Positions 45,355 to 55,358 of a stretch of 64,000 bases of DNA are shown one piece after another. Source of the stretch: Martinezella lusitana (lineage in GTDB: Bacteria > Pseudomonadota > Alphaproteobacteria > Rhizobiales > Rhizobiaceae); the NCBI RefSeq assembly GCF_014207095.1, contig NZ_JACHBG010000004.1:186001-250000 (forward strand). The letters are read 5' to 3'. The notes beneath the pieces were generated by a model that ran no database searches, was not told the DNA's origin, and saw nothing but the letters and a program-made list of their open reading frames with translations. The first letter of the stretch is position 1. Each line of letters begins with the position of its first letter. Both the position numbers and the translations under genes were made by a program.

Positions 45355-45825
45355 ATGCTTACGAAAAAAGGAAAATACGGATTGAAGGCGCTGGTGGATC
45401 TGGCGCGCCTGGCGCCCGGCGAAACCGCGTTCATCAACGATATCGCGCAGCGCAACAACATTCCGAAGAAGTTCCTCGACACTATCCTGCTTGAACTGCG
45501 CAACGCCGGTGTGCTTCGCTCGAAGAAGGGACCGGGTGGAGGCTATTCTCTGTCCCGTCCCGCAGCGGATATTCGTATCGGCCACGTCATTCGCACGCTG
45601 GACGGCCCGCTTGCGCCGATCCGCTGCGCCAGCCGCACGGCCTACGAAGCCTGCGACGACTGTTCCGATCCCGAGCGCTGTCAGGTGCGGCGCTCGATGA
45701 CGGAAGTCCGCGATGCCATTGCCGAAATTCTCGACAACATGACGCTGGAGCAGTTCGTTGCCGGCGGTGGCCAGGGGATCGAGATCCAGGAGCAGGAAGA
45801 CTTCCGTACCTCACACATCGGTTGA
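45355..45825 (+). CDS. Rrf2-family transcriptional regulator
   Basis: A 156-residue winged-helix Rrf2 protein (MLTKKGKYGLKALVDLARLA, KKGPGGGYSLSRPAADI). It has four Cys (91, 100, 103, 109) in the region where IscR/RirA bind an iron-sulfur cluster, so it may sense Fe-S, redox state or sulfur supply. It is convergent with an SfnB-type gene 33 bp away, pointing to sulfur control. Confidence 0.88.
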   Translation: MLTKKGKYGLKALVDLARLAPGETAFINDIAQRNNIPKKFLDTILLELRNAGVLRSKKGPGGGYSLSRPAADIRIGHVIRTLDGPLAPIRCASRTAYEACDDCSDPERCQVRRSMTEVRDAIAEILDNMTLEQFVAGGGQGIEIQEQEDFRTSHIG

Positions 45826-45857
45826 GTGGTTCGGCACGCCGTCGAGGACCGGAGCGT

Positions 45858-47066
45858 TCAGCGCATCGGCGGCTTGATGCCGTTCAGGTGATAATCTCCG
45901 ACCATTGTGTATTTCCGTCGCGCTGGGTCGTACAGCGTATGAATGCGGGCATTGCGCCAGTGACGGTCGAGATTGAGGCCGATGCGCGCCGCCGAAGCGC
46001 CGGCCAGGTCGAACAGCGTATTAGCCGTTTCCATCGCGATTTCGGCCGTCATCGTCTGCGCGGCTGCGACGGAGAGTGCGGCGTCTATCACATGAGCTTC
46101 GGTAAGATTGATCTGGGCGGCATCGATCTTGCTGCCGGCACGCTCCACCACGGCGGTTGCGGCTTCGATGCGAACGGCGATTTCGCCTATCCTGGCAACG
46201 ATCACCGGGTCGCTGACAGTCCGTTTCGCGTCTCCGTCTGCCCCTGGATTGTCATGTGAACTGATAAAGTCGATTGTGGCCGCCATGGCCGATCGGGCAA
46301 TGCCGAGATTGATACCGGCATGGGTAAGCTGATCCACTGCATCGATGACGTTGCGCTCTCTGAATTTTTCGCTATGTGCGAGTACGGCACCGGCATTGAG
46401 ATAGACGTTGTGCAGGATGGTCGTTCCGTTTCCGGAGGTGCGCTGGCCAAAGCCATCCCAGTCGTCGATGATTTGGATGCCATCAGCGCTCCTCGGAAGG
46501 ACCGAGACGAAGACACCATCGCGCTCGTCGCGGACGAAGATGGCGATCCAATCGGAAAACAGGATGCTGGGTGAATGAAAGCTGCGGCCATTCAGGCGGT
46601 AGCCGAGACCTACCTGGGTCAGCCGGAGATCGTCTTGCTCCGGCCCTTTGACATCGATCTGCTCAAACACGCCGCTGAAGCGGTCGCCGATGATGGCTCT
46701 TTCGAAATGGGACGCCTTCTGCTCGTCGCTGCCGCCGATCCGCACGGCCTCCAGCACGTGAAAATGTGCCTGCGCGATCTGTGCGATGGAAGGGTCGGCT
46801 TCCGCCAGGACTGCGACGACCTCGGTCAGGACGGAGTTGGAGATATCGATGCCCCCATGTTCCGACGGCACGGAAATGCCAAGCAGGCCGGATTGGGAGA
46901 GCATTTCGATTTCATCGTAGGGCAGGACGCGGTTGATGTCGCGATCGCTTGCCTGCTGCGCGAAACCGGCCGCTAACGACCGTGCGATATCGAGCGCTTC
47001 CTCTTCGCTTTGAATGCGATGCGCGGGTTGCCTGACGCGTTCGTGCAACTGCGAAACAGTCCCCAT
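45858..47066 (-). CDS. SfnB-family sulfur-acquisition oxidoreductase
   Basis: A 402-residue acyl-CoA-dehydrogenase-like flavoenzyme of the SfnB/dimethyl-sulfone-type monooxygenase group used to obtain sulfur from sulfones or sulfonates. Visible are SLAAGFAQQASDRDINRVLP, SEHGGIDISNSVLTEVVAVL, QIAQAHFHVLEAVRIGG and GLGYRLNGRSFHSPSILFSD. The C-terminal helical domain is full length. A matching FMN reductase is not adjacent. Confidence 0.85.
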   Translation of the reverse strand: MGTVSQLHERVRQPAHRIQSEEEALDIARSLAAGFAQQASDRDINRVLPYDEIEMLSQSGLLGISVPSEHGGIDISNSVLTEVVAVLAEADPSIAQIAQAHFHVLEAVRIGGSDEQKASHFERAIIGDRFSGVFEQIDVKGPEQDDLRLTQVGLGYRLNGRSFHSPSILFSDWIAIFVRDERDGVFVSVLPRSADGIQIIDDWDGFGQRTSGNGTTILHNVYLNAGAVLAHSEKFRERNVIDAVDQLTHAGINLGIARSAMAATIDFISSHDNPGADGDAKRTVSDPVIVARIGEIAVRIEAATAVVERAGSKIDAAQINLTEAHVIDAALSVAAAQTMTAEIAMETANTLFDLAGASAARIGLNLDRHWRNARIHTLYDPARRKYTMVGDYHLNGIKPPMR

Positions 47067-47260
47067 TCATCACTCCATCGGCCGTTGCCAAATCGGTGTT
47101 TCAGGCAGGGCAAATCAGTAAGATCTTAATTTCTATAGACGTCGTATACAATGGATTTTCTTTGCTTATTCGCGCCGTGCCGTTGAGCATAATAGGGATC
47201 AAATGGAAAATTGTAAGCGTGCCGTCGGCTCAGGCGGGCACTTGCAGGCAGGAGATTGCC

Positions 47261-47861
47261 ATGGGCGCGACCTTGATTCTTCCCGGTTTGAACGGCTCTG
47301 CAGAAGGCCATTGGCAACGCCATTGGGCGCGTGACAATGCGTCTTCGACCATCGTGCGGCAGGCCTCCTGGTCGAGGCCGGCGCTGCATGAATGGCTGCA
47401 GTCGCTCGAAGGCGAACTTGAGAGGGTGGGGGATGCCTGGCTGGTTGCACATAGCCTCGGATGCCTGCTGGCGGCTCATATCGCCACCCGTCCGGCAGCG
47501 CGGCATGTAAGAGGCGCCTTCCTTGTCGCACCTTGCGATCTGGAGCGGACCGAGCGGCTGCATCCTGGCGTCATCGATTTCGGTGAGATGCCGACAGATC
47601 GCTCGCCTTTCAGGACTTTTGTGGTCGGTAGCCGCGACGATCGCTACATGGATTTCATCAGGCTTCGCCGGTATGCGGCGCTTTGGGGGGGCGGAGCTGC
47701 ACGATCTTGGACATGCCGGGCATATCAATATCGAAAGCGGGTTTGGACAGTGGCGGGAGGGCTACCAGCTATTCTCTTCCCTTACCGATGCGCCCGGTCG
47801 TAGAGCGCCGAAAGGCACGCAGCCACAACGCGTCTCTCGCGCAATCACCGCGTCCGCCTGA
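47261..47861 (+). pseudogene. Serine alpha/beta hydrolase (RBBP9/YdeN type), frameshifted
   Basis: The gene starts at ATG 47261 after GCAGGAGATTGCC. LILPGLNGSAEGHWQ, the nucleophile motif VAHSLGCLLAAH and the acid SRDDRYMD are in the first frame. Just after GYAALW the frame enters a G7 run (47685-47691) and then changes to nonsense (GGGAARSWTC). The correct continuation GAELHDLGHAGHINIESGFG, which carries the catalytic His, is in the +1 frame. Removing one G restores the family sequence, so this is a one-base insertion: either a real frameshift or a sequencing error. Confidence 0.8.
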
Positions 47862-48253
47862 TCCGCTGAGATTGCCCTGCCGACAAGAAAGCACTTGCTT
47901 GCGGCGCCTTTTCGCGCTTTCATATACGACTAAATAAGTAGACAATTGCAATAATCCTGCTGCCCTGACCCTTTGTATTGGTCGTCATGCGTGCAGCCGA
48001 TTGCGGGCATCTGGTTTAAGATCAGAGTTGGACCCGCGTGTCGCGTCCCTCCGGAAACGGGGCTTGAAACCCGAATTTAAGCGGATGCGCCGAATTTTGA
48101 GAGCCGATGCGTTTTGTGCGTTCCGCGGGCTGTAGCGCGTTGGCTGGCAGGCGTAAGGCGACGGGCTCTGATGTCTCGCAGACAGTAATCGGTCGCGAAA
48201 CCGAGTAAACCCAGAAGAAGCATGATCGACCACCTCTTGCTCCAGGAGTTGAT
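47862..48253. other. Non-coding gap before the second flavoprotein
   Basis: I see no gene or clear operator. An A/T-rich stretch near 47920-47960 could hold a promoter for the gene at 48254. Confidence 0.35.
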
Positions 48254-49669
48254 ATGACGGTTCAGGGATTTTTTTCCGCCAAGGCGAATGCGGCGAGCCG
48301 GGCCTATGCGATTCCCCGTATCGCCGTGATCGGCCGCGGCTTTTCCGGCATGATGATGGCGATTGCGCTGATGAAGACGGTTCGCTTTCCGTTTCATCTT
48401 CAGCTTTTCGATCCGAACTCCAGCGTCAGCGGCGGTCAGGCGCTGGCATCCGGTCACAGCAGCGAAATCCTCAACAGCCGCGTTCGCGATCTTTCCGTTT
48501 CCGTTGGCGATCCCGATGATTTCAATCAGTGGCTTTGCGGAAATGCGCCCTTCCGCAGTGCCGTTCCGGCCGCAATACCGGGCTTTCTGCAAATCTTCGT
48601 GCCGAAGAGCATTTTCAGCGATTATGTCTATCAGCGCTTTTCGGAAGCCTTTTCTTCGCGGCGCGATGTGACCGTGCAGGTCAGCAGCGACATGGTTTTC
48701 GGGCTGCGCCGTATCCGAGGTGAACGCTTTGTTGTCGAAAGCGATGGTGCGGTCAATGCTCCGTTCGACATGGTCGTGTTTGCAACCGGCTACGGTATGG
48801 CCGATCAGGAAGCGCAGGACGGTGACCTAGCTAGCATTCCGACAACGGTGCGCGCACGTCGTCTGGTCTCTCGGCCGCACACGATCCTACTTGGCAGCGG
48901 CCTGCGGGTCGTGGACCGGTTGCTGCAGATGCGCGACAATGGCTATGCCGGCCAGATCACCATCGTCTCGAGGCGCGGTTTCTTGCCGCAAAGCCATACG
49001 CGCAGCAATGCCGATCCTGCGTTTCCCGCCGATGAGCTACCCAATCGGTTGAGCGAGATCGTCCGTTTCATTCGCAGGGCTTGCGAGGCAGCCGAGGCCG
49101 ATGGTCAGAACTGGCAATCGATCATGAACGGCTTCCGCAAGCACGCACGCTCCCTCTGGCGCTCTCTGCCCGCCGGACAAAAGCAGCAGTTCAATCGTCA
49201 TTTGCGGGCGCTGTATGACAGCCACCGCAATCGATTGCCGGAGGCGCTGCATGTTCGCCTGAAGCAGGAGCTGGCCGAGGGCAATACCTTGCTGCGGCGC
49301 GGACACCTGATTCGCCGGACGCCGACCGGATTGGTGCTGAGGCCAGCGGGAAGACAGGATACCGAGCAGCTCTACGCGGATGATGTCATCGACTGTCGGT
49401 GCCAGGCGCCGAATCTGAATGCCTCCTTGCTGCGCAGTCTTATCGATGCGGGACTGGCGGTGCCGGACGAGCTCGGCCTTGGTCTGGCGGTCGAGGCGAC
49501 TGGAGCGCTGGCGGTAGATGGCAACACGGCGGGCGCGCTCTTTGCCATCGGTCCTTTAGGCCTCGGGAGCCTCCCGGACATCGACCTGGTGCCCGAAATC
49601 GTCACGCAGGCCTATGCTGCTGCAGAGAGTATGGCAGCGCGATTTCATCCGCAGTGCAAGGCGGTGTAA
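48254..49669 (+). CDS. FAD/NAD(P)-binding protein (COG4529 type), paralogue of 43578
   Basis: A 471-residue flavoprotein with FAD motif IAVIGRGFSGMMMAIALMKT, second motif ILLGSGLRVVDRLLQMRDNG, TIVSRRGFLPQSHTR and GQNWQSIMNGFRKHARSLWR, sharing block order with the gene at 43578 (e.g. RSWHGVIDQVRAQGRHLWQ there). GAL- and GPL-rich C-terminal FAD contacts are present. The shared family at both ends of the locus suggests a duplication or a functional set. Confidence 0.8.
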   Translation: MTVQGFFSAKANAASRAYAIPRIAVIGRGFSGMMMAIALMKTVRFPFHLQLFDPNSSVSGGQALASGHSSEILNSRVRDLSVSVGDPDDFNQWLCGNAPFRSAVPAAIPGFLQIFVPKSIFSDYVYQRFSEAFSSRRDVTVQVSSDMVFGLRRIRGERFVVESDGAVNAPFDMVVFATGYGMADQEAQDGDLASIPTTVRARRLVSRPHTILLGSGLRVVDRLLQMRDNGYAGQITIVSRRGFLPQSHTRSNADPAFPADELPNRLSEIVRFIRRACEAAEADGQNWQSIMNGFRKHARSLWRSLPAGQKQQFNRHLRALYDSHRNRLPEALHVRLKQELAEGNTLLRRGHLIRRTPTGLVLRPAGRQDTEQLYADDVIDCRCQAPNLNASLLRSLIDAGLAVPDELGLGLAVEATGALAVDGNTAGALFAIGPLGLGSLPDIDLVPEIVTQAYAAAESMAARFHPQCKAV

Positions 49670-50114
49670 GCCGTTTTCTCCATGTCGCGACGAACCTATC
49701 GGCGACGCCTGCTAACCGCCGAAAGGACGGGCGCGCCCGGAGCGTTCGGTTGGGTCGTATCGTAGGACGCAGCGTGGAGCGTGTGGTTTTAGTTTTGGCC
49801 GATGCTGGTTGGTGGAGTGGCTTTGCCTCTTTCCCAATCGCAAGAGGATGCACGCGAAACTACCTATTGCCGTGCGCCTTCTTCAGCCTATTTCGAGCAA
49901 GCAACGAGCTGCATGAGACACGATCTTGCGATCGGTGCGGCCAGATGCTTCATAATCGCCGGAATGCCTTTGTGTCGCCTTTCTTTGTCTTACAAGGCGT
50001 ACGCGCAAAGGCTATGAAATTCGCAACCACGATGGAAACGACTCGATTCTTCCTTCTATGTGGCGTTTCTGGTCATCCATTACCCGTGACGTCACGTGCG
50101 ACGAGGAGCTTTGC
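49670..50114. other. Non-coding gap before the MscS gene
   Basis: No gene is convincing; the open frames here are Arg/Ser-rich shadows. The upstream part of the channel frame begins at 50058, but a better start lies at 50115. Confidence 0.35.
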
Positions 50115-52733
50115 TTGCGCCTGTTGAATTTCCGCCTTCTTCTGCTGCCCGTCTTGCTGCTGGGATTGAGCGCCGCTGTGGCTGTCTTTCCGCTGGGGAG
50201 CGCGGATGCCTTCGCACAGGATCAGCAGCCGATAGAGGTAGAAGCACCGGCAGACGCACCATCGCCGCAGCCGGCCCAACAGCAGCTCCAGCCACTCGCC
50301 AACGGGCTGCTGGACGCCGCCGTCACCGATCTCAACAAGGCAAGGAAAGAATACGCGTCGCTGCATGACAACGCAAAGCAGCCGGGCGGCGACGACGAGA
50401 CGCTGGTGGCGCTTTCCGGCCGTGCAGACGAGCTCGGGCGCTCGATCGCAGCAGTTTCGGCAAAGCTGAAGCCTCGTACAGCCGAGATCGATGCACGCCT
50501 GACGCAGCTTGGTCCCGTGCCCAAGGAAGGCCAACCGCCCGAAGCCGTGATCGTCACCCAGGAGCGTGATCGGCTGAATGCCGAGCGTTCGCAAATCAGC
50601 GCCCTGATGCTCGATGCCGACAATCTCACCGCAGAGACCAATCGGATATCCATGCAGCTGGTGGAAAAACGCCGAAAGCTGTTCGCCGAGACATTGCTGA
50701 GGCGCACGGAAATTTCAGCGGGCACACTGCAGGATGCAGGATCGGCGCTGATCGAAGAGAGCGTCAGTTTCCGCGATGCCATCATGAGCTGGATCGGTTT
50801 TGTACTGAAGGCCAAGCTCGGTTCGCTCCTTGCCGCCGTCTTGCTGTCGATGGGCGCCGCGCTCATCTTCCTGGTGGGTGGCTATCGGTTGTTCCGGCGC
50901 TACTATGTACAGGATGAGGCCGTCGAGAGCCCGCCCTACATCAGCCGGCTCTCCGTCGCCTTTTGGTCGACCCTGATCCGCACCATGTCGCTGGCGGCCT
51001 TTCTCGTCACCTCCTTCTTCTTCCTTTCGAATTTCAACGTGCTGCGGCCGGACATCGCTCCGATACTGGCGGCGCTCTTCGGCTTCATCGGCCTCGTCTA
51101 TTTCGTCGGACGCCTGAGCAATGCCGTCTTTGCACCATTCAGGCCGCATTGGCGCCTGGTGAAGCTGTCGAACAAGGGCGCTTACTCGCTGACCTGGTGC
51201 CTGCAGGCCATGGCCGTGGTCAACGGGCTGGATTATGTCTTCGACCGCATCAGCGAGTCGATGGGATCTCCGGTCGTCGTCACTGTGGCGAAGAGCTTCT
51301 TTGCGGCTATGCTGATCGGAGTGATCCTCATCACAGCTTCCTTCGGTTCACCGATGCTGGCCAAGAACGGCGATCCCGATGCGCCGGGCCGCCGGTGGCC
51401 GCATGGCATGGCCATCATTCTTCGCGGCCTCGGCATATTGGTCATCTTCACCTCGTTCATCGGTTATGTCGGTCTTGCCCGTTTCATGGCAACGCAGATG
51501 ATCGTGACGAGCGCCGTCATCGCCACCATGTATCTCGGCATCCAGCTCGGCAAGGCCGTGTCCAAGCAGGGCGTCTTTGCCGAGACCATCATCGGTCGGT
51601 TCCTGGAAAGCCGCCTCAAGCTCGGCGAAGTGGCGCTCGATCAGGGCGGCCTCGTGGCAGGACTTGCGACCTATGCCGTCGCACTGCTGACGGGCATTCC
51701 GCTGATCCTGCTGTCATGGGGTTTCCATATCCAGGATCTGGAACTTTTCGCCTACAGGCTCTTCACCGAGATAAAGATCGGCAACATATCGATCTCGCTG
51801 CTCGGCATCTGCGTCGGCATCCTGCTTTTTGCCGGCGGTTATCTTGTCACGCGCTGGTTCCAGCGCTGGCTCGATAGCAATGTCATGGCGCGCGGGCAGG
51901 TGGATCTCGGCGTCCGCAATTCGGTCAAGACCGGTATCGGCTATCTCGGCATCGCAGTTGCCGCGATCATCTCCATTTCGGCCGCAGGTATCGATCTGTC
52001 GAGCCTTGCGCTCGTCGCCAGCGCCCTGTCGGTCGGTATCGGTTTCGGTCTGCAGAACATCGTGTCGAACTTCGTCTCCGGCCTGATCCTTCTGGTCGAG
52101 CGTCCATTCAAGGTCGGTGACTGGATCGTGTCAGGCACATCGGAAGGCATCGTCAAGCGTATCTCGGTTCGCGCGACCGAGATCGAGACTTTCCGCAAGC
52201 AGTCGATCATCGTGCCGAATTCCGAGCTCATCAATGCCTCCGTGGGTAACTGGACGCATCGCAACCGGCTTGCACGCTCGGAAATTCCGGTCTCCGTCAG
52301 CTTCGATTCCGATCCGCGCAAGGTCATGGAGATCCTGCTGGAGCTCGTGCGCGGCGTTCCGAAGGTTCTGAGAAATCCGGAGCCGCACGTAGAATTTCTG
52401 CGTTTCGGCCCTTCATCGCTCGATTTCGAGATGCGCTTCTATCTCTCGGATCTTTCCGACGGCATGGAGACCCGCAACAATCTCCGCATCGAGATCCTGA
52501 AGCGGTTCCGCGAGGAGGGGATCTCCATTCCCTATCCGCATCAGGAATTGCACATCGTTCGCGATAGCGCGCGTGGCCGGCGGACCGATGTCGGCGACAA
52601 GAAGCTGACGGATTCGGCCGATGGTCCCGAAGGAGAGAGCGATGCGGCCGAGAGCATTCTCTCATCCGCCGAGGACCGCGTGCCCGACGCGAAGAGCACG
52701 GGCCGTCGGCGCGGACGATCGGCGGCCGAATAA
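50115..52733 (+). CDS. MscS-type mechanosensitive channel with DUF3772 domain
   Basis: An 872-residue inner-membrane channel. A signal-peptide-like N-terminus (NFRLLLLPVLLLGLSAAVAV) leads into a periplasmic coiled-coil region (QQLQPLANGLLDAAVTDLN, ISAVSAKLKPRTAEID), then several transmembrane segments and the MscS pore/beta domain (SLALVASALSVGIGFGLQNI, SGLILLVERPFKVGDWIVSG, IIVPNSELINASVGNWTHRN). TTG 50115 with GAGGAGC upstream is preferred; ATG 50058 is in frame. The C-terminus is disordered and acidic. Confidence 0.88.
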   Translation: MRLLNFRLLLLPVLLLGLSAAVAVFPLGSADAFAQDQQPIEVEAPADAPSPQPAQQQLQPLANGLLDAAVTDLNKARKEYASLHDNAKQPGGDDETLVALSGRADELGRSIAAVSAKLKPRTAEIDARLTQLGPVPKEGQPPEAVIVTQERDRLNAERSQISALMLDADNLTAETNRISMQLVEKRRKLFAETLLRRTEISAGTLQDAGSALIEESVSFRDAIMSWIGFVLKAKLGSLLAAVLLSMGAALIFLVGGYRLFRRYYVQDEAVESPPYISRLSVAFWSTLIRTMSLAAFLVTSFFFLSNFNVLRPDIAPILAALFGFIGLVYFVGRLSNAVFAPFRPHWRLVKLSNKGAYSLTWCLQAMAVVNGLDYVFDRISESMGSPVVVTVAKSFFAAMLIGVILITASFGSPMLAKNGDPDAPGRRWPHGMAIILRGLGILVIFTSFIGYVGLARFMATQMIVTSAVIATMYLGIQLGKAVSKQGVFAETIIGRFLESRLKLGEVALDQGGLVAGLATYAVALLTGIPLILLSWGFHIQDLELFAYRLFTEIKIGNISISLLGICVGILLFAGGYLVTRWFQRWLDSNVMARGQVDLGVRNSVKTGIGYLGIAVAAIISISAAGIDLSSLALVASALSVGIGFGLQNIVSNFVSGLILLVERPFKVGDWIVSGTSEGIVKRISVRATEIETFRKQSIIVPNSELINASVGNWTHRNRLARSEIPVSVSFDSDPRKVMEILLELVRGVPKVLRNPEPHVEFLRFGPSSLDFEMRFYLSDLSDGMETRNNLRIEILKRFREEGISIPYPHQELHIVRDSARGRRTDVGDKKLTDSADGPEGESDAAESILSSAEDRVPDAKSTGRRRGRSAAE

Positions 52734-52971
52734 TCGAACTCACCTCGGGATAACGCCGCCGGATTGAAGCCGCTTCGGCATTTGCCAGGACTGAGTGAGA
52801 TCCTGCAGGTCCGCAGGTGCTGGCGGCCGGCCAGGGCGCCTGCCTGAAGAATTGCGCGCAAACGACGGCCCGCTTCCTTCATCGTTGGGACGCGAGGCAA
52901 CTTAATAAATACTCAAAGACTTTCGTTCTAGAAAAACTATAGAGGGGTAATTTTCAAACAGGTTTTTTACT

Positions 52972-53802
52972 ATGCCATTTCTGGGTGTTTCGGGGATGCA
53001 ATATTCCGGCGCGTCGCTTGCGGGCTCGCGTATTCTTCTCGTTGAGGATTCCAATCTCTTTACGTCGATGATCAGTGCCAAGCTGAAGGAGCTTCTGGAT
53101 ATCGATGTCGAGAGTTGCCGCAATTTCGATGAGCTGCAACTTGCCTACGACAAGTCGTCGGAGCCGATCAAGCTGGCGATCTCCAACATGAACCTTCCGG
53201 GTGCAGAAAAGGGCGAGGCGCTGACCTATCTGCTCGATCTCAGCATCCCGACGATCGCCTTCACCGGCACCTTCCTGGAAGGCACGCGTGACGAACTGAT
53301 CGCCAAGGATGTGGTCGACTACATCCTGAAGGACAACGTTTTCGCCGTCGATATGCTCGCGGAGTCGATCTGCCGCTTTCTCACCAATCATCGCCATCAC
53401 GTCCTCATCGTCGACGATAGCGCGACGGCGCGTGCTCTGCTCTCCAGCCGGCTGAAGCGCTACAATTTCCGTGTCAGCGTTGCTGAAAGCGGCGCCAAGG
53501 CCTTGGAACTGCTGAAGAGCAATCCTGATATCGGCCTGATGGTCACCGACTACAACATGCCCGACATGGACGGCTTCGACCTGACGCGGCGTATTCGTGC
53601 GACGACCGGTTCCCATGAGCTGCGCATCATTGGTGTTTCCTCGTCCAACAATCGCCTGCTCTCTGCGCGTTTCCTGAAGGCAGGCGGCAATGATTTCATT
53701 CTGCGGCCGTTTATTGATGAGGAATTCTACTGCCGCGTGAATCAAAACCTGGACACGTTATCGCAGATCCAGCTCGCCCGTCGGGTCACCGAATCCGCCT
53801 GA
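52972..53802 (+). CDS. Tandem receiver response regulator (REC-REC)
   Basis: A 276-residue protein made only of two receiver domains. REC1 (residues ~20-135) begins RILLVEDSNLFTSM, but its phosphorylation site reads AISNMNLPGAEKGE with Asn where Asp is expected. REC2 (~143-260) begins HVLIVDDSATARAL and keeps Asp in LMVTDYNMPDMDG. It resembles the N-terminal half of the next gene in order and sequence. It lacks an output domain and may act as a phospho-sink or adaptor. Confidence 0.9.
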   Translation: MPFLGVSGMQYSGASLAGSRILLVEDSNLFTSMISAKLKELLDIDVESCRNFDELQLAYDKSSEPIKLAISNMNLPGAEKGEALTYLLDLSIPTIAFTGTFLEGTRDELIAKDVVDYILKDNVFAVDMLAESICRFLTNHRHHVLIVDDSATARALLSSRLKRYNFRVSVAESGAKALELLKSNPDIGLMVTDYNMPDMDGFDLTRRIRATTGSHELRIIGVSSSNNRLLSARFLKAGGNDFILRPFIDEEFYCRVNQNLDTLSQIQLARRVTESA

Positions 53803-53990
53803 CGCAAGCCGTTCCAGGCGAAATTGCTCCGACAAAATGTGAGGAAGATTCATTTTTATGTGAAAGTCTGCAATCGGTGGTTCCAATTTTTTCACGAATC
53901 CTGTTCAGGATACGTGGAAGATGGTTTGGCAGACCTGCGATTGACTGAATATTCGTGTGTGCCGGAAGGCATGGGAGGAATTGAAGGGAA

Positions 53991-55322
53991 ATGGTATTGC
54001 ATGCGAGATCCCTCGGCGATGGCGTAAGCCGTCGCCATAGCAGCCAGAAGATACTTCTGGTGGAGGACTCGCGCATGTTTTCCGCCGTCCTCTCGCATCG
54101 GTTCGAAACCGAGCTTGGCTTCGCCGTCACCCATTGCTCCTCGTTGAAGATACTCAATGAGACGCTGGAGTCTGTCGGAAGCGACTTCACCATGGCGGTA
54201 ATCGACCTCAACCTGCCGGATGCCGCGCACGGCGAAGCCCTCGATGTCGCCGTCGCCCATGATATTCCGACAATTGTCTTCACCGCGTCATTCGACATCG
54301 CAACACGCAATCGCATCATGGAGCGCAGTGTCGTCGACTATGTGCTGAAAGATAGCGAATTCGCGCTAGACAATCTGGTCTCGGCCGTGCGGCGCGCCAT
54401 AGCCAACCGTTCGACGCGCGTTCTGGTTGTGGATGATCTGCCATCGGCTCGCAAGATGCTGACGGATCTGCTGCAGGCCCAGCAGTTCAAGGTGGCCGAA
54501 GCCTGCACCGGCGTCGAAGCGCTGGCGATGCTCGAACAATTCGACGACATCGAAGTTGTCGTAACCGACTACAACATGCCTGATATGAATGGGCACGAGC
54601 TGACCCGGCGCATCCGCCACCGCCATGGGTCGGATCGAATGCGTATTATCGGCATTTCCTCCTCGAACGATCGGTTGCTGTCTGCGACATTCCTGAAAGC
54701 CGGTGCCAGCGATTTCATCTATCGCCCCTATGTTCCGGAAGAATTGCAGTGCCGCATCGCCTTGAATGTCGAGACGCTGACGCAATTGAAGCAATTGCGC
54801 GCAGCGGCCGCGAGCGATTATCTGACGGGCCTCTATAACCGGCGCTATTTCTACGACCACGGGCCGAAGCTCGTGAACGAGTGCTTGCGCCGCCAGCGCC
54901 CGAGTTCGGTCGCCATCCTCGACATCGATCACTTCAAGAATTTAAACGACACCTATGGTCACGAGATCGGCGACCAAGTGTTGAAGGCGGTCGCGGGCCG
55001 GCTTCAGTCTCTGTTTGAAGGAAGCGGCAACCTGCTGTCCCGCCTCGGTGGAGAGGAATTCTCGATTCTCTTCACGGAGATGAATTCGCGTGCGGCAACG
55101 GCATTGTGCGACGAGGTGCGTCTCAGCCTTGCAAATTTGAAGGTGCACGCTGACGACGAGGAACTTTCGGTTACCGTTTCCATCGGTGTTGCCGAGATCG
55201 TCGGCTACGAATCTTTCGACAATTATCTCAATGCTGCCGACCAGTTTCTCTACATGGCCAAGCACAATGGCCGCAATCAGGTCTATTCAGACTATCGGAT
55301 GGCCGAACAGGCGGCCGAGTAA
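53991..55322 (+). CDS. REC-REC-GGDEF diguanylate cyclase (PleD-like)
   Basis: A 443-residue protein with REC1 (KILLVEDSRMFSAV, Asp present in AVIDLNLPDAAHGE), REC2 (RVLVVDDLPSARKM, VTDYNMPDMNGHE) and a GGDEF domain (SDYLTGLYNRRYFYDHGPKL, AILDIDHFKNLNDTYGHEIG, LLSRLGGEEFSILF). It makes the second messenger c-di-GMP. The RxxD inhibition site expected before GGEEF is absent, so product feedback may be weak. It lies 188 bp after its REC-REC paralogue. Confidence 0.93.
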   Translation: MVLHARSLGDGVSRRHSSQKILLVEDSRMFSAVLSHRFETELGFAVTHCSSLKILNETLESVGSDFTMAVIDLNLPDAAHGEALDVAVAHDIPTIVFTASFDIATRNRIMERSVVDYVLKDSEFALDNLVSAVRRAIANRSTRVLVVDDLPSARKMLTDLLQAQQFKVAEACTGVEALAMLEQFDDIEVVVTDYNMPDMNGHELTRRIRHRHGSDRMRIIGISSSNDRLLSATFLKAGASDFIYRPYVPEELQCRIALNVETLTQLKQLRAAAASDYLTGLYNRRYFYDHGPKLVNECLRRQRPSSVAILDIDHFKNLNDTYGHEIGDQVLKAVAGRLQSLFEGSGNLLSRLGGEEFSILFTEMNSRAATALCDEVRLSLANLKVHADDEELSVTVSIGVAEIVGYESFDNYLNAADQFLYMAKHNGRNQVYSDYRMAEQAAE

Positions 55323-55358
55323 GCCGCCTGCATTGCTGCTGATCGCAATCGAGGGTCT

